Source: Megalobrama amblycephala (taxonomy: Eukaryota > Chordata > Actinopteri > Cypriniformes > Xenocyprididae). From it: 64,000 nucleotides of DNA. The stretch spans positions 19,708,651 to 19,772,650 of the forward strand of contig NC_063049.1 in assembly GCF_018812025.1 (NCBI RefSeq), read 5' to 3'. Of this stretch, positions 1 to 12,473 are shown in pieces; the stretch's first letter is position 1, and every line of letters starts with the position of its first letter. Under the pieces are notes generated by a model. That model was not told the DNA's origin, ran no database searches, and saw only the letters and a program-made list of their open reading frames with translations. Both the position numbers and the translations under genes were made by a program.

Positions 1-182
1 CATGTTTTGCAGGCACCCTATTTACACATTTGGGTGACATCATCACATTGCGTCGGCCAGTGGTATTGGCGTGAAGTTACACGTGCCTCAGACACCGGGT
101 TCTGAGAGGGCGCGTCCCCATAACGTCAACCATTGATGCAGCATCTTGTTCCCTTCTGAGGGAACCGGAATTACATACGTAA
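1..182. repeat. Cyprinid interspersed repeat fragment
   Basis: GC-rich start of the window with a pseudo-palindromic motif (CCCTTCTGAGGGAACCGG) followed by TTACATACGTAACCCC. I recognise this motif pair as a widespread carp/zebrafish repeat. It is cut by the window start, so its full length is unknown. It differs sharply in base composition from the AT-rich DNA that follows. Confidence 0.5.
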
Positions 183-1229
183 CCCCAAGACGTTTTTTAA
201 ACTTTTAAAGGCAAAAGCACTGGATAGAAAGACAGAGCAGGGACCCTAATATGTTTAAAACTGAGTGTATAATACTATATTAATATATTAACATATACTT
301 TCGATACTTACACTGCAAAGCCATTAAAATAATGACTGTTAATACACAGTCATACTTGTATTTTAATTAGACTATTATGTCAATAAAAGCTAAAGTTTTT
401 GTTTAATGCATATTTTAATATGTCCAAAAAAGTTAAACTCAAACCCAAATATCTGATCAGTTGACATGAGTATTGTTCCAAGACCAAGAAGGCTGTTTAT
501 CCAGGAGTGTGTAAGCAGCAGCAAAAATCAGATAAAGCACACGTGACAGTACAGAGCCGCATGCTACTTCCAAACACGGATGCTGTAACATTATTAGCCA
601 GGCAAATTTGCAATTTGCAATTCACGAGTGACCAACATGACCTTTCAGTATATTCATGATTAATGATGTAAATCATTATAGCTCAGTTCAAAAGAATCAA
701 TGAATTCCTAGGCCTTCGCACAAGCACTGTCTTTAAATCTGTCACAATAAGGCTTTATAGACTAATCCTGATCCCTTTACCACATGAACCATGTGATCCC
801 AATTAGAATTAGCTAATTATCAAGATTGAAAAGTATAGCATTTTGTTGAGAGATAATCTCCAAAGAGCCTGCAAAATATTGTCTATAAGCCGCACATTTA
901 TATTAATTAATGCACAGGTCAAAAAGCCAAATTAAAGCCAAGTAGAGATAAAGAAATAAAGACTTACTATAGATTAATGTAAGTGAATGCATCCTAACAG
1001 TTTGTAAAAAAAATTCTTAAGAGATTTTTTTTTTTTTACCTCAATGAGTCTGTAACCTGGTTAAATGAATGAATGAATAGATCCAAAACAATGTAAAATA
1101 TACATCATCTTTTAAAAGCAAACATGAAATATGCATAAGATAGTATAGGGTTTTGATATGGCCAGAGATTTAGCCAGTTGAAAGACAAAGGTTTCACTAA
1201 ATGGTCTGAGGGACAGTACTGTAATATTT
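183..1229. other. Gene-free AT-rich stretch
   Basis: No reading frame, RNA or transposon end is recognised. It contains a short GAAT tetramer run (about 1062-1080) and a T12 run near 1026. Probably intronic or intergenic. Confidence 0.5.
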
Positions 1230-2662
1230 TTAAAGGGATAGTTCACTCAAAAATTAAAATTCTGTCATGATTTACTCACCCTCATGTCATTCCAAACATG
1301 AATGACTTTCTTCTGGAGAATATACAGCAAAAGAAGATATTTTGAGAAATATCTCAGTTTAAAAAAAAATCCATATAGAAGTTAAAGGTGTAGTATGTAG
1401 TTTTTCATATGCTAGAGGTCGCCTATTCAAAACAAAGGCGTAGCTTGTTGACGCCAAGTTTGAGGGGTGTGAGCAGGTGTCACCGTACATCGCTGTGGGA
1501 GTCCTCATGGAGTTCGAGGGGATGGAAGTGAGCCCCAACCAACCCCCCCGCCACTGAGAGCGAGCACCGGCTGGACTTACTGGACACTTTTATGGAGTGT
1601 GGTGAGGAAAATTCCCTATGTCCCTGGAATTCCGCTGCTCTCCAGCCCTCCACCCCTTCGGCTTCGGCAAGCTCTGCCCTCCCTCAGGCTTCACCTTTTC
1701 GGAAAGAATCGGTACAGCGTATGTATCTTTTATAAATATGATAAAACTAAAGACTTTTCGGCGATATGAAGGATGCTACTACTCTATAGGTACATAAGAT
1801 TACGCAGCTCTGATTATCATATTAGGCATCTGATTATAAGATTAAAGCAGCTCTGTTTATCATATTAGATACATTTGAGTGTGTTGAAAATTATGTTATA
1901 GCGTTACTCTGTGCGTTCACTCGGCAGCTGCTGTGAGACACTTGTTTGTAACACACTTCACTACGCTAGATCGATTTTTGAATATCATATTAAATGCTGG
2001 ATGGCTTGTGTTGATAAATGGCATGCAATTCATTTTAAAACATATTGTATGATGGAGAAAATTCTGTATTACTGTTACTAAAAATAAAGCTGCATCTGAT
2101 TATGCTATGTTAGCTACTTCACAAAATAGTGTTTTTTTCTGAGGCATGGTAAAGCATGGTACTCGCAAAAAATCAAAATTATTTATACAATTATTTTAAA
2201 CAATAAGACTAAATGTGTTGAGCTATATAACAATAATTAGTTTTCCATCTATAAATTTAACCAAACAGTTGTTCCCTTGTCCATTAAAACATGTAATACA
2301 TTAAAGCGTCTTTGATGTTTCCATGGTTTCTACAAAATAAAACCAGAAACCGAGGGTAACGCGGCTATGACGCCATTGATAGGCGACTCCCTTACAAGTC
2401 CCGGAGCCTTGGTTGAAATAGCTATTTTCTCACGATTTACAAATAGTTGGAAACATTTGGGATATTGTAAGTACTCAACTGAACAAAATGTATACCATTG
2501 GCCTAGTGGTTTTTGGATATTTTACTGCAAAAATTTACATATTGCAGCGAAACCAATGTTTGGCTACCAACATTCTTCAAAAATTTTTCTTTTGTGTTCC
2601 ACACAAGGAGGAAAGTCAAACAAGTTTAGAACAACATGAGTATGAGTGAACTATCCCTTTAA
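1230..2662. mobile_element. TTAA-bounded MITE, interrupted by a second element
   Basis: Left end TTAAAGGGATAGTTCACTCA and right end ...GTGAACTATCCCTTTAA form terminal inverted repeats. This is the very common teleost AAAGGGATAGTTCACCC family, resembling the elements described as Angel. The left arm (1230-1381) continues in the right arm (about 2553-2662), so the middle is a later insertion. No transposase is encoded; it is non-autonomous. Confidence 0.8.
1382..2552. mobile_element. Second TTAA element nested in the first
   Basis: Begins TTAAAGGTGTAGTATGTAG; the reverse complement of its right end is a degraded match (GCTGCAATATGTAAATTTTTGC). Positions 1500-1720 are GC-rich and look exon-like but carry no long open frame. 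The right terminus is eroded, so that boundary is approximate. Its position inside the outer MITE shows that it arrived later. Confidence 0.6.
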
Positions 2663-3834
2663 TACCGAAACTACATGACAGAAAATATTTGTGACAAATA
2701 GTTTTGTTGCACAGACGGCCCAAAATCAAAATATGGTGCACTGATGATGAAACTTATGTTATATTTCCGCTCTCGTTGGTGTGCGTGAGTGCAAGACTAG
2801 CGTGACTGCAACATATGCGTTCTGACAGAACATGTTCTTGTCAATAATATCATCATACCTTTTATACTGCCCCCGTTTGCTGTTTCATAAGAATCAGATA
2901 TTCTGTGAGAGTGAAGTTGCATGGTCTGAGATTTGGGTTATAGATGACAGTGATCAAGCATGGGAATAGTTTGACAGCATGGGGACTGGGGCAAAGGAAA
3001 CCAGCAAGAGAATCTTGTGTTCTCCTAATTAAAGTTTGTTCCTTTCAGCTCTGTAATCAGACCCTTTAATCTCTGTTTGAATCGCCTCTGACAGTGGCTG
3101 GCGGGCACACGTCAGCTGCGTTGGTTTAAGGCCTCTGATTTATCAAACAGACCACTAGTGGCACTTCCGCAATTTCCCCCGAGGCAATCCTTCAGAGAAG
3201 TTGTCAGCTCCAATATTGTGGCTCGTTCCATGACACCTTACCGGTTTCAGCTTTCCTTGGATTCTTCAAACACTGCTGTAAATATGGAATGTTTTACACA
3301 CGATCACGATGTCTTTGGCTACATCTATCACATGCCTTCCCAAATGCAAGAATGACACAGTGTGTGAGTTTGGAGCGCAGCCATCGGATTCTCTCAGGCA
3401 GAAGTCATAAACTCTACAAATGCCAGAGGTTTATTAGCATTTTTACACACTACTTGTTGCAGCTATTTTTGTGCTTCTTGCAAGTAGCCTAGCAACAACA
3501 GAAACTAAAGAAATTATAGTAGTCAAGAGAATTCAACTGATCAGCAGCCGTCAGTGTTTGATGCAGTTTTTTGTGCTATGCTTCATACGAGTGAATTTCA
3601 TTTTATTACGCATGAGTTGAGATTCAAATGAAAAGCGAATTACAGCCTGAGGAAGTGGGACTGTCTCATAAGCTTCAAATACAATCTTTAATATACACTG
3701 AGTCTATGTCCACATGGAGGGAAGAACAGAAAACCAGACAGTGCCGAGAAGAATTAAAGGACTTCTACCGAATTAACATTGAGCTGAAACATGCAAACTA
3801 TAATTCAACATTTTGCTACTGGAGTCAGTAAGAT
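2663..3834. other. Gene-free stretch
   Basis: Nothing recognised. Short overlapping open frames near 3158-3492 have no known motif, and I treat them as chance. Confidence 0.5.
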
Positions 3835-4065
3835 TTCTTTAAAGAAATGAATACTTTTATTTAGCAAGAATGCATTCAGTCAATGAAAAAAAAAAATCTA
3901 TTTCAAATAAATGCTATTTATTCATCAAAAAATGTTTCACAATTTTCACAGAAATATTAAGCAGCATAACTGTTTTCATCATTGATAATAGTTTCTTGAG
4001 CAGCGAATCAGCATATTAGAATGATTTCTGAAGAATTATGTGACACTGAAGACTGGAGTAATGAT
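3835..4065 (+). mobile_element. CACTACC-family element, internal fragment
   Basis: Carries the hallmark internal phrases of a common zebrafish/cyprinid repeat: TTTAGCAAGAATGCATT, CATATTAGAATGATTTCTGA and GTGACACTGAAGACTGG. Both termini are missing. Seven further copies or fragments occur in this window: at 8464, 15465, 28668, 31914, 32316, 51846 and 61404. Confidence 0.7.
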
Positions 4066-4069
4066 GAAT

Positions 4070-4372
4070 AATCTTTCTTTCTTTCATGAAACACTAAAAA
4101 GAAGTTTATCAGAATGTCTGAGCTGCTCCTTTCAGTACAATCAATGCGGATGGGAAGGAACAGAATCAAAATGAAGTCGTTCTTCGATAAACTTCTTGCT
4201 TGACAGCCGTGGTCCCCATTCACTTTCACTTTATAGAAAAAAATAAATAAACTTGCGCACTCTGCTAAAATCTCCTTAGGTGTTTCACATAAGAAAAATG
4301 GTTTTCAAAAGGCACGAGGGCAAAATTATGACAGATTTTTTATTTTTATTCTTGGGTGAATCATTCCCTTAA
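4070..4372. mobile_element. MITE fragment of the GGGATAGTTCACCC type (right part)
   Basis: Ends ATTCTTGGGTGAATCATTCCCTTAA, a degraded copy of the family right terminus (GGGTGAACTATCCCTTTAA). The left terminus is not visible because the copy abuts the preceding repeat fragment. No coding capacity. Confidence 0.6.
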
Positions 4373-5333
4373 GTAAAATGCTACAGACCGTTGCTGGGAT
4401 AATAAGCATACTGTATATAAAAATACAGATCTGTCAATTGCAGAGCTCGAGAATGATGTTAAATGATTTATAAGCAGTGGAAAGCTAAAGGTGTTTCTGA
4501 GGTTAAAAATAAAGATTTTCTGCTGACAGAAACCAAGGGAACACTTTTAGCTGCGCTGGAGCTTAATAGCATGAATTAAAGAGCGACTCAAGTCCAGCAG
4601 GAAGGATTATTTATGTATGCCATATATTTTTGTTGATTTGGGACATTTTGGGGTAAAGAAAAGAGTTCTGCATAACACAAAACAAGCTAGATGTCACAGG
4701 AGAGGCCAGAACTGTCAATTAAAGAGGCTGTGTGATTTTAAATGCTACACGTTTCTGGGAAAAGCAAGAGAGATCAAACGGACTCTTTGTGAGTGAAATT
4801 TTATCAATTGTCAGTCGCAGGGTCTTGGACATATTTAATGCGAGCAGATCAATGAAAGCTCTGTAACGCCATGGTGCGCGATGCCTAGTGGAGTTCCTTT
4901 ACGACGAGCTCATAAATTAACAAGCTCAAATTCCTGACAGTTTCTGAGACACCTCCAGTGTCATAGCACTTTTCAAAACCTCTAAATGCAAACTACAGAC
5001 ACTGCTGAGCCCTGTAGGAATCAGATCTCTGTAGCCCACACAGCTGTCAGCAACAGTGCTTCTTTACAGGAAAATTAGACCTCTTATGATTTATTTAATG
5101 CATAATGCCATGAAAAAAAATGGAATAGGTCTTACTGGATTGCTTATCTTAAGAAAGTTTCGAAAATTGCTTTACTGCTGCCTATGTTTAAAACACTTTC
5201 AATTGATTGAATAAATGGGGTCTGATAGTTAATATTTGATTATTCCTGGCAGTGAATAACAAAATGTATGTGTCCATGAACAAGAGAACGGGGAAAGATT
5301 TATAAAACCCTGGCATGGCATTTCATAAACAGC
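4373..5333. other. Gene-free stretch
   Basis: Mostly AT-rich sequence with no recognised repeat or coding region. Confidence 0.5.
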
Positions 5334-5335
5334 TA

Positions 5336-6916
5336 CAGTGCTCAGCGTAAATGAGTACACCTCCTTTGAAAAGTAACATTTTAAACAATATCTCAATGAA
5401 CACAAAAACATTTTACAAAATGGTGACAAGTTTAATATAACATTTGTTTAACTTATAACATGAAAGTAAGGTTAATATATAACTTAGATTACACATTTTT
5501 CAGTTTTACTCAAATTAGGGTGATGCAAAAATGAGTACACCCCACAACAAAAACTACTACATCTTTGTATGGCCTCCATGATTTTTAATGACAGCAACAA
5601 GTCTTCTAGGCATGGAATGAACAATGGAATGGCAACATTTTGCAACATCTATCTTTTTCCATTCTGGATACTGGATGGAAAGTGATGCTCAACTTCAAAA
5701 TTCCCCATAGGTGTTCGATTGGGTTCAGATCAGGAGCCACTGAATCACTTTCACCCTGTTCTTCTTCAGAAATCCAACAGTGGCCTTAGATGTGTGTTTA
5801 GGATCATTGTCATGTTGGAAAAGTGCAAGACGACCAAGGGCATGGAGTGATGGTAGCATCTTCTCCTTCAGTATAGAGCAGTACATCTGTGAATTCATGA
5901 TGGCATCAATGAAATGCAGCTCCCGACACCAGCAGCACTCATGCAGCCCCACATAAGGACACTGCCACCACCATGTTTCACTGTAGGCACCATGCATTTT
6001 TCTTTGTATTCCTCACCTTTGCGACGCCATACAGTTTTGAAGCCATCAGTTCCAAAAACATTTGTCTTGGTCTCGTCACTCCAGAGTATAGAGTCCCAGT
6101 AGTCTTCCTCTTTGTCAGCATGGGCCCTGGCAAACTCTAGGTGGGTTTTTTTGTGCCTGGGCTTTAGGAGAGACTTCTTTCATGGACGGCACCCATGCAT
6201 GCCATTCCCCTGCAGTGAACGCCGTATTGTGTCACGGGAAATAGTCACCCCAGTTTGGCTTTCTACTTCTTTAGATAACTGCAGTGAACTTGCATGCTGA
6301 TTTTCTTCAACCCTTCTCATCAGAAGACACTCCTGTTGATGTGTTAACTTCCATGGATGACCTGGACGTCTCTGTGAGATGGTTGCAGTTCCATCTTTTT
6401 AAAATGTTTGTACCACTTTTACTACAGACTGATAAGTAAAGCTTTGCTGATTTTCTTGTAGCCTTCACCTTTCTGGTGTAAAGAAATTATTTTCTTTCTC
6501 AGGTCTTGTGACATTTCTCTTCCATGTAGTGCCATTGCTGACAGCATGAAATGGGAAGGGGTTTTAACACCCTTTTATAGTCAACTGTCTGCTGGACACC
6601 TGTGTAATAAATAATTAGACTCACCTGTGGTTGAATTCTTGTTAAATTAGACATTTGTAGTCTAAAATTTAGCTTTGCTCCAGAGACTTTCAGTGGGGTG
6701 TACTCATTTTTGCATCACCCTAATTTGAGTAAAACTGAAAATTTTGTTCTCTAAGTTATATTATTAACCTTACTTTCATGTTATAAGTTAACATAGTCTT
6801 GTCAACATTTGTCAACTTAGTCTTGTCAACATTTTGGAAATTGTTTTTGTTTTCATTGAGATATTCTTTAAAATGTTACTTTTCAAAGGGAGTGTACTCA
6901 TTAATGCTAAGCACTG
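5336..6916 (-). mobile_element. Tc1-like transposon, 1581 bp, inactive
   Basis: Starts CAGTGCTCAGCGTAAATGAG and ends with its inverted copy (...CTAAGCACTG), flanked on both sides by TA (5334-5335, 6917-6918), the standard Tc1/mariner target duplication. The inverted arms are about 200 bp and each has an outer and an inner ATGAGTACACC-type motif, the IR/DR layout of Tc1-like elements. Between the arms lies a broken minus-strand transposase. Confidence 0.9.
5557..6535 (-). pseudogene. Tc1-like transposase pseudogene
   Basis: A DDE transposase that would bind the arms of its own transposon and cut and paste it at TA sites. Reading down from the ATG at 6535 (MALHGREMSQDLRKK) one sees the N-terminal helix-turn-helix region, then SDETK with the first catalytic Asp, WRRKGEEY, DNDPKHTSK with the second Asp, PDLNPIEHLW with the catalytic Glu, and a stop at 5557. 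The span fits a protein of about 330-340 residues, normal for the family. It is dead: an in-frame TAG follows the first ~38 codons, one base is missing near 5913 (GTCGGGAGCTG), and several bases are lost just before the PDLNP motif near 5740. I infer long inactivity, although most catalytic residues are still legible. Confidence 0.88.
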
Positions 6917-6918
6917 TA

Positions 6919-8050
6919 AATAAAGACTTCACTCATGAGAAGCAATCTGACAGCCATAGAATGGCCTCCATATAATATAACTGATGGATAAACTTGCTTT
7001 ACATTGTTAAATTCTCATATACATTGGAAATATACATTTCACCACAATCCTGAGGTTCTTTTCAGAATGGTTTTTGTTCTTTTCTTAAGGTTAAACTGTG
7101 CTGATTTATTCATTTGTATGAAAATAATCCAGAGGATAATATATGATTGTCAATAGCCTTTGGATGTAATGGAGTCAGACAAATCCCATCATTAGAAACT
7201 GTTCAGATGTCATTTTAGACTTCAAACGCAACCATTAGGATTTTTTTTTTCATTCAAATTGAGGTAGACAGCATGTTTCTGCCTTTTTTTTTTTTTTTTT
7301 TTTTGATTTTATGTGAAGGAAACTCTCAGCGTTAGAAAAGAACAGCTTTCGGTAATGGCCCTTCCATCACATTCACTTCCTCTACTCAGATCTCTGTCAG
7401 GCATTGTGTTTGATGATAAAGTGCGTTCATGCGCATCTCACAATATTGGATCTGGAGAAATGACTACAACATTTTTTTGAAATTATCTGCCATGTTCATA
7501 CCATTCAGATAGACCTCTCTGCTCCCTGGGCTTTCAGCCTCTTTCCTGTATTGTCATTCCGTCGGGCATTCTATTGAAATCTCTAAATTGCTTTAACTAT
7601 GGGGCTGAGACGACGTCACTCACTCTTTTGGAATCTCGTTGGACATCAGGAACGCTCGGACGGAATTGCCAAGAAAAGCAAAGCAGAGTTGTCTTCAATT
7701 TTAGAGACACAAATATGTTATGAATCTATAACACGAGGAAAGAGGTAAGTCATAAGATCTAAAATACGATACATGCCTCAGTAGGGTTTCCAAAGAAGAT
7801 AACACCCATATTAAATCTCCAATCTCCCTCCCAGGCCCTGTTAACGACAGAGGCAGTTTATTGATGAAGAACTGATGTCGCAAACCGCGGGCCTGTCTGC
7901 CTATGATAATTTAACTGGTTTCGCTTTTATCACCCACCTCCTAGCAATTACTGTGACCTCTTTTAAGAGCTCTCTGTGCTGTGGGCTAATTGCTTGCAGA
8001 GGACAGAGGAAACACTTTCAGATGAACCAGATCTTCTCGTTCTACATCAA
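6919..8050. other. Gene-free stretch with T21 run
   Basis: No gene recognised. A 21-base T homopolymer lies at 7284-7304. The block at about 7600-8040 is less AT-rich and could be older unique DNA. Confidence 0.5.
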
Positions 8051-8349
8051 TTTAACTAAGGCTATGTTTACACCTGGTATTAAGATCTGTCTTGAGTGAT
8101 TGATCACAAGTGGTCAGCCAAGACGTATCGTTGTTTACGCCTGGCATTAAGATGAGACTACTTGTGACTTGTGTTTTGAGGGAAGGGTCTCATGCATCAC
8201 TTTCTTTGTCAGTATGTTACTGCAAGTGAAGGAAAAGCTCAAAAATAGTCCAAAAAGGAAAAGAAAGTTAAAACCTGATGACCTTCAAATGTGTTTTGTG
8301 TCATCGGATCACAAGCTCTGTCCACTTATGATCGGATCTGAGTCAAGTG
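8051..8349. repeat. Possible cyprinid interspersed repeat
   Basis: Contains GGCTATGTTTACACCTGG followed by a second, similar GTTTACGCCTGGCATTAAG about 80 bp on, plus ATCGGATCACAAG-type motifs. I recognise the first phrase as recurrent in cyprinid DNA but cannot place termini. It abuts a MITE end. Confidence 0.35.
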
Positions 8350-8440
8350 TTAAAGGGTTAGTTCACCCAAAAATTTAAATTCTGTCATTAATTACTCACC
8401 CTCATGTCGTTCCAAACCCTTCCTTAAATATAAATCATAC
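8350..8440 (+). mobile_element. Solo MITE terminus
   Basis: TTAAAGGGTTAGTTCACCC followed by ...TTACTCACCCTCATGTCG, the left end of the family seen complete at 9033-9830. There is no matching right end downstream, so only one terminus survives. Confidence 0.65.
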
Positions 8441-8463
8441 TTTCATGTATAAACACCAATATA

Positions 8464-8883
8464 CACTACCGTTCAAAAGTTTGGGGTTGGTGAGATTTTT
8501 GTAAATGCTCACCAATGCTGCATTTATTTGATAAAATTACAGTAAAAACAGAAATATTACTTATATTTTATATTCAAATATATTTTAAAATTGATTGTCA
8601 CATGAAACGTGTCCTTCAGAAATCATTCTAATATGCTGATTTGCTGCTCAAGAAACATTTCTTATTATCAATGTTGAAAACAGTACTGGTTATTATTTTT
8701 GAGGAAACCATGAAACACTTATTTTCAGGATTCTTTGATAAAGTTCAACAGCATTTTTGTAACATTAAAAATGTCCTAACTGTCATTTTTGATCAGTGTA
8801 ATGTGTCCTTACATTCTGAATAAAAGTATTAATAAAAAAAAAAAAAAAAAATCTTACAGACTCCAAATTTTTAAACAATTGTG
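8464..8883. mobile_element. CACTACC-ended non-autonomous DNA element
   Basis: Begins CACTACCGTTCAAAAGTTTG and ends with a degraded inverted copy (CTCCAAATTTTTAAACAATTGTG). Internal phrases match the other copies in this window. The CACTA start is reminiscent of the CACTA/EnSpm superfamily, but I cannot confirm membership. An A18 run sits at 8834-8851. No protein is encoded. Confidence 0.75.
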
Positions 8884-9032
8884 TATAAGGTGGGAGAATA
8901 ATATTGTTATTACAAAATTAAATAATTGTTTCCACAATAAATAATTGACTTTCGTATTATCATTGTACTGAATTGTAGGCCTACTTTATTTTATATTAAG
9001 TTGACATCATATCATTTGTTGTAAACTAGCTA

Positions 9033-9830
9033 TTAAAGGGTTAGTTCACCCAAAAATAAAAATTCTGTCATTAATTACTCACCCTCGTGGCGTTTTACAC
9101 CCGTAAGACCTTCATTGATCTTCGGAACACGAATTAAGATATTTTGGTTGAAATCCGATGGCTCAGTGAGGCCAGCATAGCCTGCAATGACATTTCCTCT
9201 CTCAAGATCCATAAAGGTACTAAAAACATATTTAAATGTGATGTTCATGTGAGTACAGTGGTTCAATATTAATATTATAAAGCGACGAGAATATTTTTGG
9301 TGCGCTAAAAAAAACAAAATAACGACTTATTTAGTGATGGCCGATTTCAAAACACTGCTTCATGAAGCTTCAGAGCATAATGAATCAGCGTGTCGAATCA
9401 GTTGTTCGGAGCGCCAAAGTCACATGATTTCAGCAGTTTGGTGGTTTGACACGCAATCCGAATCATGATTCAACACACTGATTCATTATGCTCCGAAGCT
9501 TCCTGAAGGTGTGTTTTGAAATCGGCCATCACTAAATAATTCGTTATTTTGTTTTATTTTGGCGCACCAAAAATATTCTTGTCGCTTTATAATATTAATA
9601 TTGAACCACTGTACTCACATGAACCGATTTAAATATGTTTTTAGTACCTTTATGGATCTTGAGAGAGGAAATGTCATTGCTCCTTATGCAGGCCTCACGG
9701 AGTCATCGGATTTCAACAAAAATATCCTAATTTGTGTTCCGAAGGTTAACAAAGGTCTTACGGGTGTGGAACGGCATGAGCGTGAGTAAAAATGACAGAA
9801 TTTTCATTTTTGGGTGAACTAACCCTTTAA
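9033..9830. mobile_element. Foldback TTAA element, 798 bp
   Basis: Left end TTAAAGGGTTAGTTCACCC, right end GGGTGAACTAACCCTTTAA. The inverted arms are very long, about 310 bp each (9033-9345 and 9515-9830), around a short divergent core, so nearly the whole element could fold into one hairpin. Open frames in the two arms encode similar peptides in opposite directions only because the arms are inverted copies. Non-autonomous. Confidence 0.85.
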
Positions 9831-9944
9831 CTAGAGGTGTAAAGAACAAAATAATCACTATTAATTTCATGATTTTTTACCAATCCTTACAAATAAAAAA
9901 AAATAGTTTTTGAAATGTTGAAAAACACATATCTCATTAATATC

Positions 9945-10495
9945 TTAAAGGTGATAGAGAGGATTTTTTCGTCGACTGAGAAACCAAAGACTGTTACTGA
10001 GTTTTTTAAATGAGCGCATGCATAAGAACAACCCCCCTCCTTCACAGCTCATTTTAAAGGAACGCCTCCCAAAATTCGTGCACGAGTGTTTACCACCGGC
10101 ATTCGCTGTGTCGTGTTTTTTGGATTCATTATGTCGGACTCACCGCAGGTAACTCATAATCTGCAGTTGTTATTCCTGTCTCCTGACAAAAACATTGCAT
10201 GCAGCGCCTGTGGAGTGTGGAAAGTTACTGGAGCGCGCAGCCGTGCTCGTCTCTCACAAGGAACGTCATGGCAGTGATTGACAAGCCAGAGGGCCAATCG
10301 TTTACGCGATGATCGCGTAAACGATTGGCTGATGTTTTTAAGGCCCTACCTCGTGCACAGATGATGTATATTAATATTATTACTTTCAGTGCACCTAATA
10401 AATAGTCTTTTATAAGTTAGCAAAGACAGTTTCAAGTAATATTGCAAAAATGTATAAAACAAAACATCCTCTTCAGCACCTTTAAGTGCACATTA
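9945..10495. mobile_element. TTAA element, 551 bp
   Basis: Left end TTAAAGGTGATAGAGAGGAT; the reverse complement of the right end reads TTAAAGGTGCTGAAGAGGAT, giving imperfect terminal inverted repeats. The interior is GC-richer than its surroundings and holds a perfect palindrome at 10293-10329. No transposase. Confidence 0.7.
10293..10329. repeat. Perfect palindrome, 18-bp arms, 1-nt centre
   Basis: GCCAATCGTTTACGCGAT, one G, then its exact reverse complement. It lies within the TTAA element at 9945-10495. A perfect hairpin of this length stands out inside an element whose ends are diverged. Confidence 0.9.
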
Positions 10496-12473
10496 ACTTT
10501 GACAGCCCTAAAAATAGATTTTGTAAAATCTTACAAAAAAAACAAACAACAACTTTGCAAGCCCCTTTGTCCCTGTATACTTCAGTTTGAAAACCCCTGT
10601 TTTCAGCACACAGTAAGATGTAAAAATGCACATTTAAACTGCAATTTTATCTCTTATTGTCTTTCTCAATGTCTGTTTTTCCATCAGTGTATCAGCATGA
10701 GACATGCAGTCATGTAACTATAATTACATATTGTGTGCTAATGAAGGGATTTGGCAATTAAAAAGGCTTAAATGAAAAGAGAACACACATTCACAAATGC
10801 ATGTTATGTGTCAAACAGATGCATTTTACTGCAGTGTATTTGTGCAATACTGTGATACAAGGGTTAAATGTTTTGCTCAAATAGAGGGTGACTGTAGCAA
10901 GTGGAACCCATGTAACAATTATTAATTCTCTGCTGGTCAAGGGCTTACAGCGTCAAAATCTGCTGAGAGAGACATTCTAGGATGCAGCGCTTGGTTTTCA
11001 ATTATGTAGTGCTGTGTTACACACATCATGAGTGACAGCAGGGGAGAGCAAAATTGAAATGAAACTCAACTTGCAAGTTACTAGGACAGGGCCATGAAAG
11101 CAACTCAAAGCTAAAATTTCATTAATTAGATTTCTAATGGCCCACAGTGGGACTTGTCCTTGATTCACTCTGTTCTGACACATTTCTGGCACAAGGCAAT
11201 ACATGTTCAAAAGCGCTTGACATTCAAGCCATCAAAATAAACATACTGCCACTTAACCTCAGCCCAGAATGGAAGTTCATTATTCTCAAGCACATAAGAA
11301 AGTCGATAAGTCTGCCACACACAGCAGGGGAAATCATATTTCTTCCTTTATCCATACCTAGAGTGCTTGAGCTGAATGACTCAAAAAAAACCCTGATGAA
11401 ATATCCCGGGTGAATGGATCATGGGAAAGGACTGACAGGTCAATGCCATCGTAGATGCTTATTCAGGCAAAATGCTTCTTTCTAAGGCTTGTTTCTTTTC
11501 CTAATGCTTCATTTTGCATCCCTGACCACCGACCCGCATGATAATTAAAGAGGAAATAAATGCACACTGCTTATCTGGTGCACACAAAAGCAAGTTCAAG
11601 GCATCCTACAAATCATGTTTCAGAAGAGAAATCTTGTTTATGCATCAAAGCAGGACTTGTTTTTACTGGAAGGAGAAATTGCTTGTGAACTGCCCACTGT
11701 TTCTCCCTCATAGATGACTCATAACATGAGAGCACCAGAAATACTATTATTATCAATGTGATAGCTAAAACAGACCTGGTCTACGATGACATAATGTGGT
11801 TTCGTGCCATAAACACAGAAACATTTTCCCTCCAACCTGCATCCAGGCATGTTGCAAAAATTCAAGGACCTGTCAACAGAGGGCACTATAATCTATGGTA
11901 AAAGGCCACTGTCACCAGCCCCCTCTGAGTTACACATCCTGCCCTCCCAACTGTTTCATCTCTTTGAGAATTGGAATATGGCACACAGGGATGGCATAAG
12001 CAATTAAGCTTCAGATGTGAAAATTGAGCTGCCGATAAAAATCGATAGAAAGCAAAATGAGTTGAAAAAGAGCTGACTCTCATTAGATTCCTCCACGCCC
12101 TGGAAAAATACGACCCAAATAAAGATGCATAAGCATATATTGCAGATAATAGAATTTGCTTGCATTGCTCATGACAACGCTGTTTTGAATGGTATATCCC
12201 AGGTGTAATGGAAACATAGGTTGTGGTAGCTGCAATTTTTCTGTTATTTGCCAAATCTTGACAGATATTTCCAAATGCTGTCTGTCATTCTAACATAAAA
12301 AAAAAAAAGAGAGAAAACCATTCAAACGTAGTCCATCAAGAAAGATACACACAAGAATCAATGAAGATCCAGCTATACATATACAAACAATTAGTTCTAC
12401 ACATGATTTGAATAGGCAGAATACCAGATTTTCAATGAATTTTTAGTGAATAATGCCTGTTTTCCTCTAAACC
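10496..12473. other. Gene-free stretch, with an hAT-like terminus
   Basis: Mostly unique-looking sequence. The phrase CAGTTTGAAAACCCCTG ending at 10603 resembles the end of an hAT element (CAGGGGTTTTCAAACTG on the other strand), but no partner end is seen. The 122-codon minus-strand frame at 11886-12254 has no recognisable motif, and I do not call it a gene. Confidence 0.5.

Noticed and set aside
11886..12254. 122-codon minus-strand open frame
   Set aside because: No recognisable domain and a second frame overlaps it on the same strand. Its length is within chance for 64 kb of sequence.
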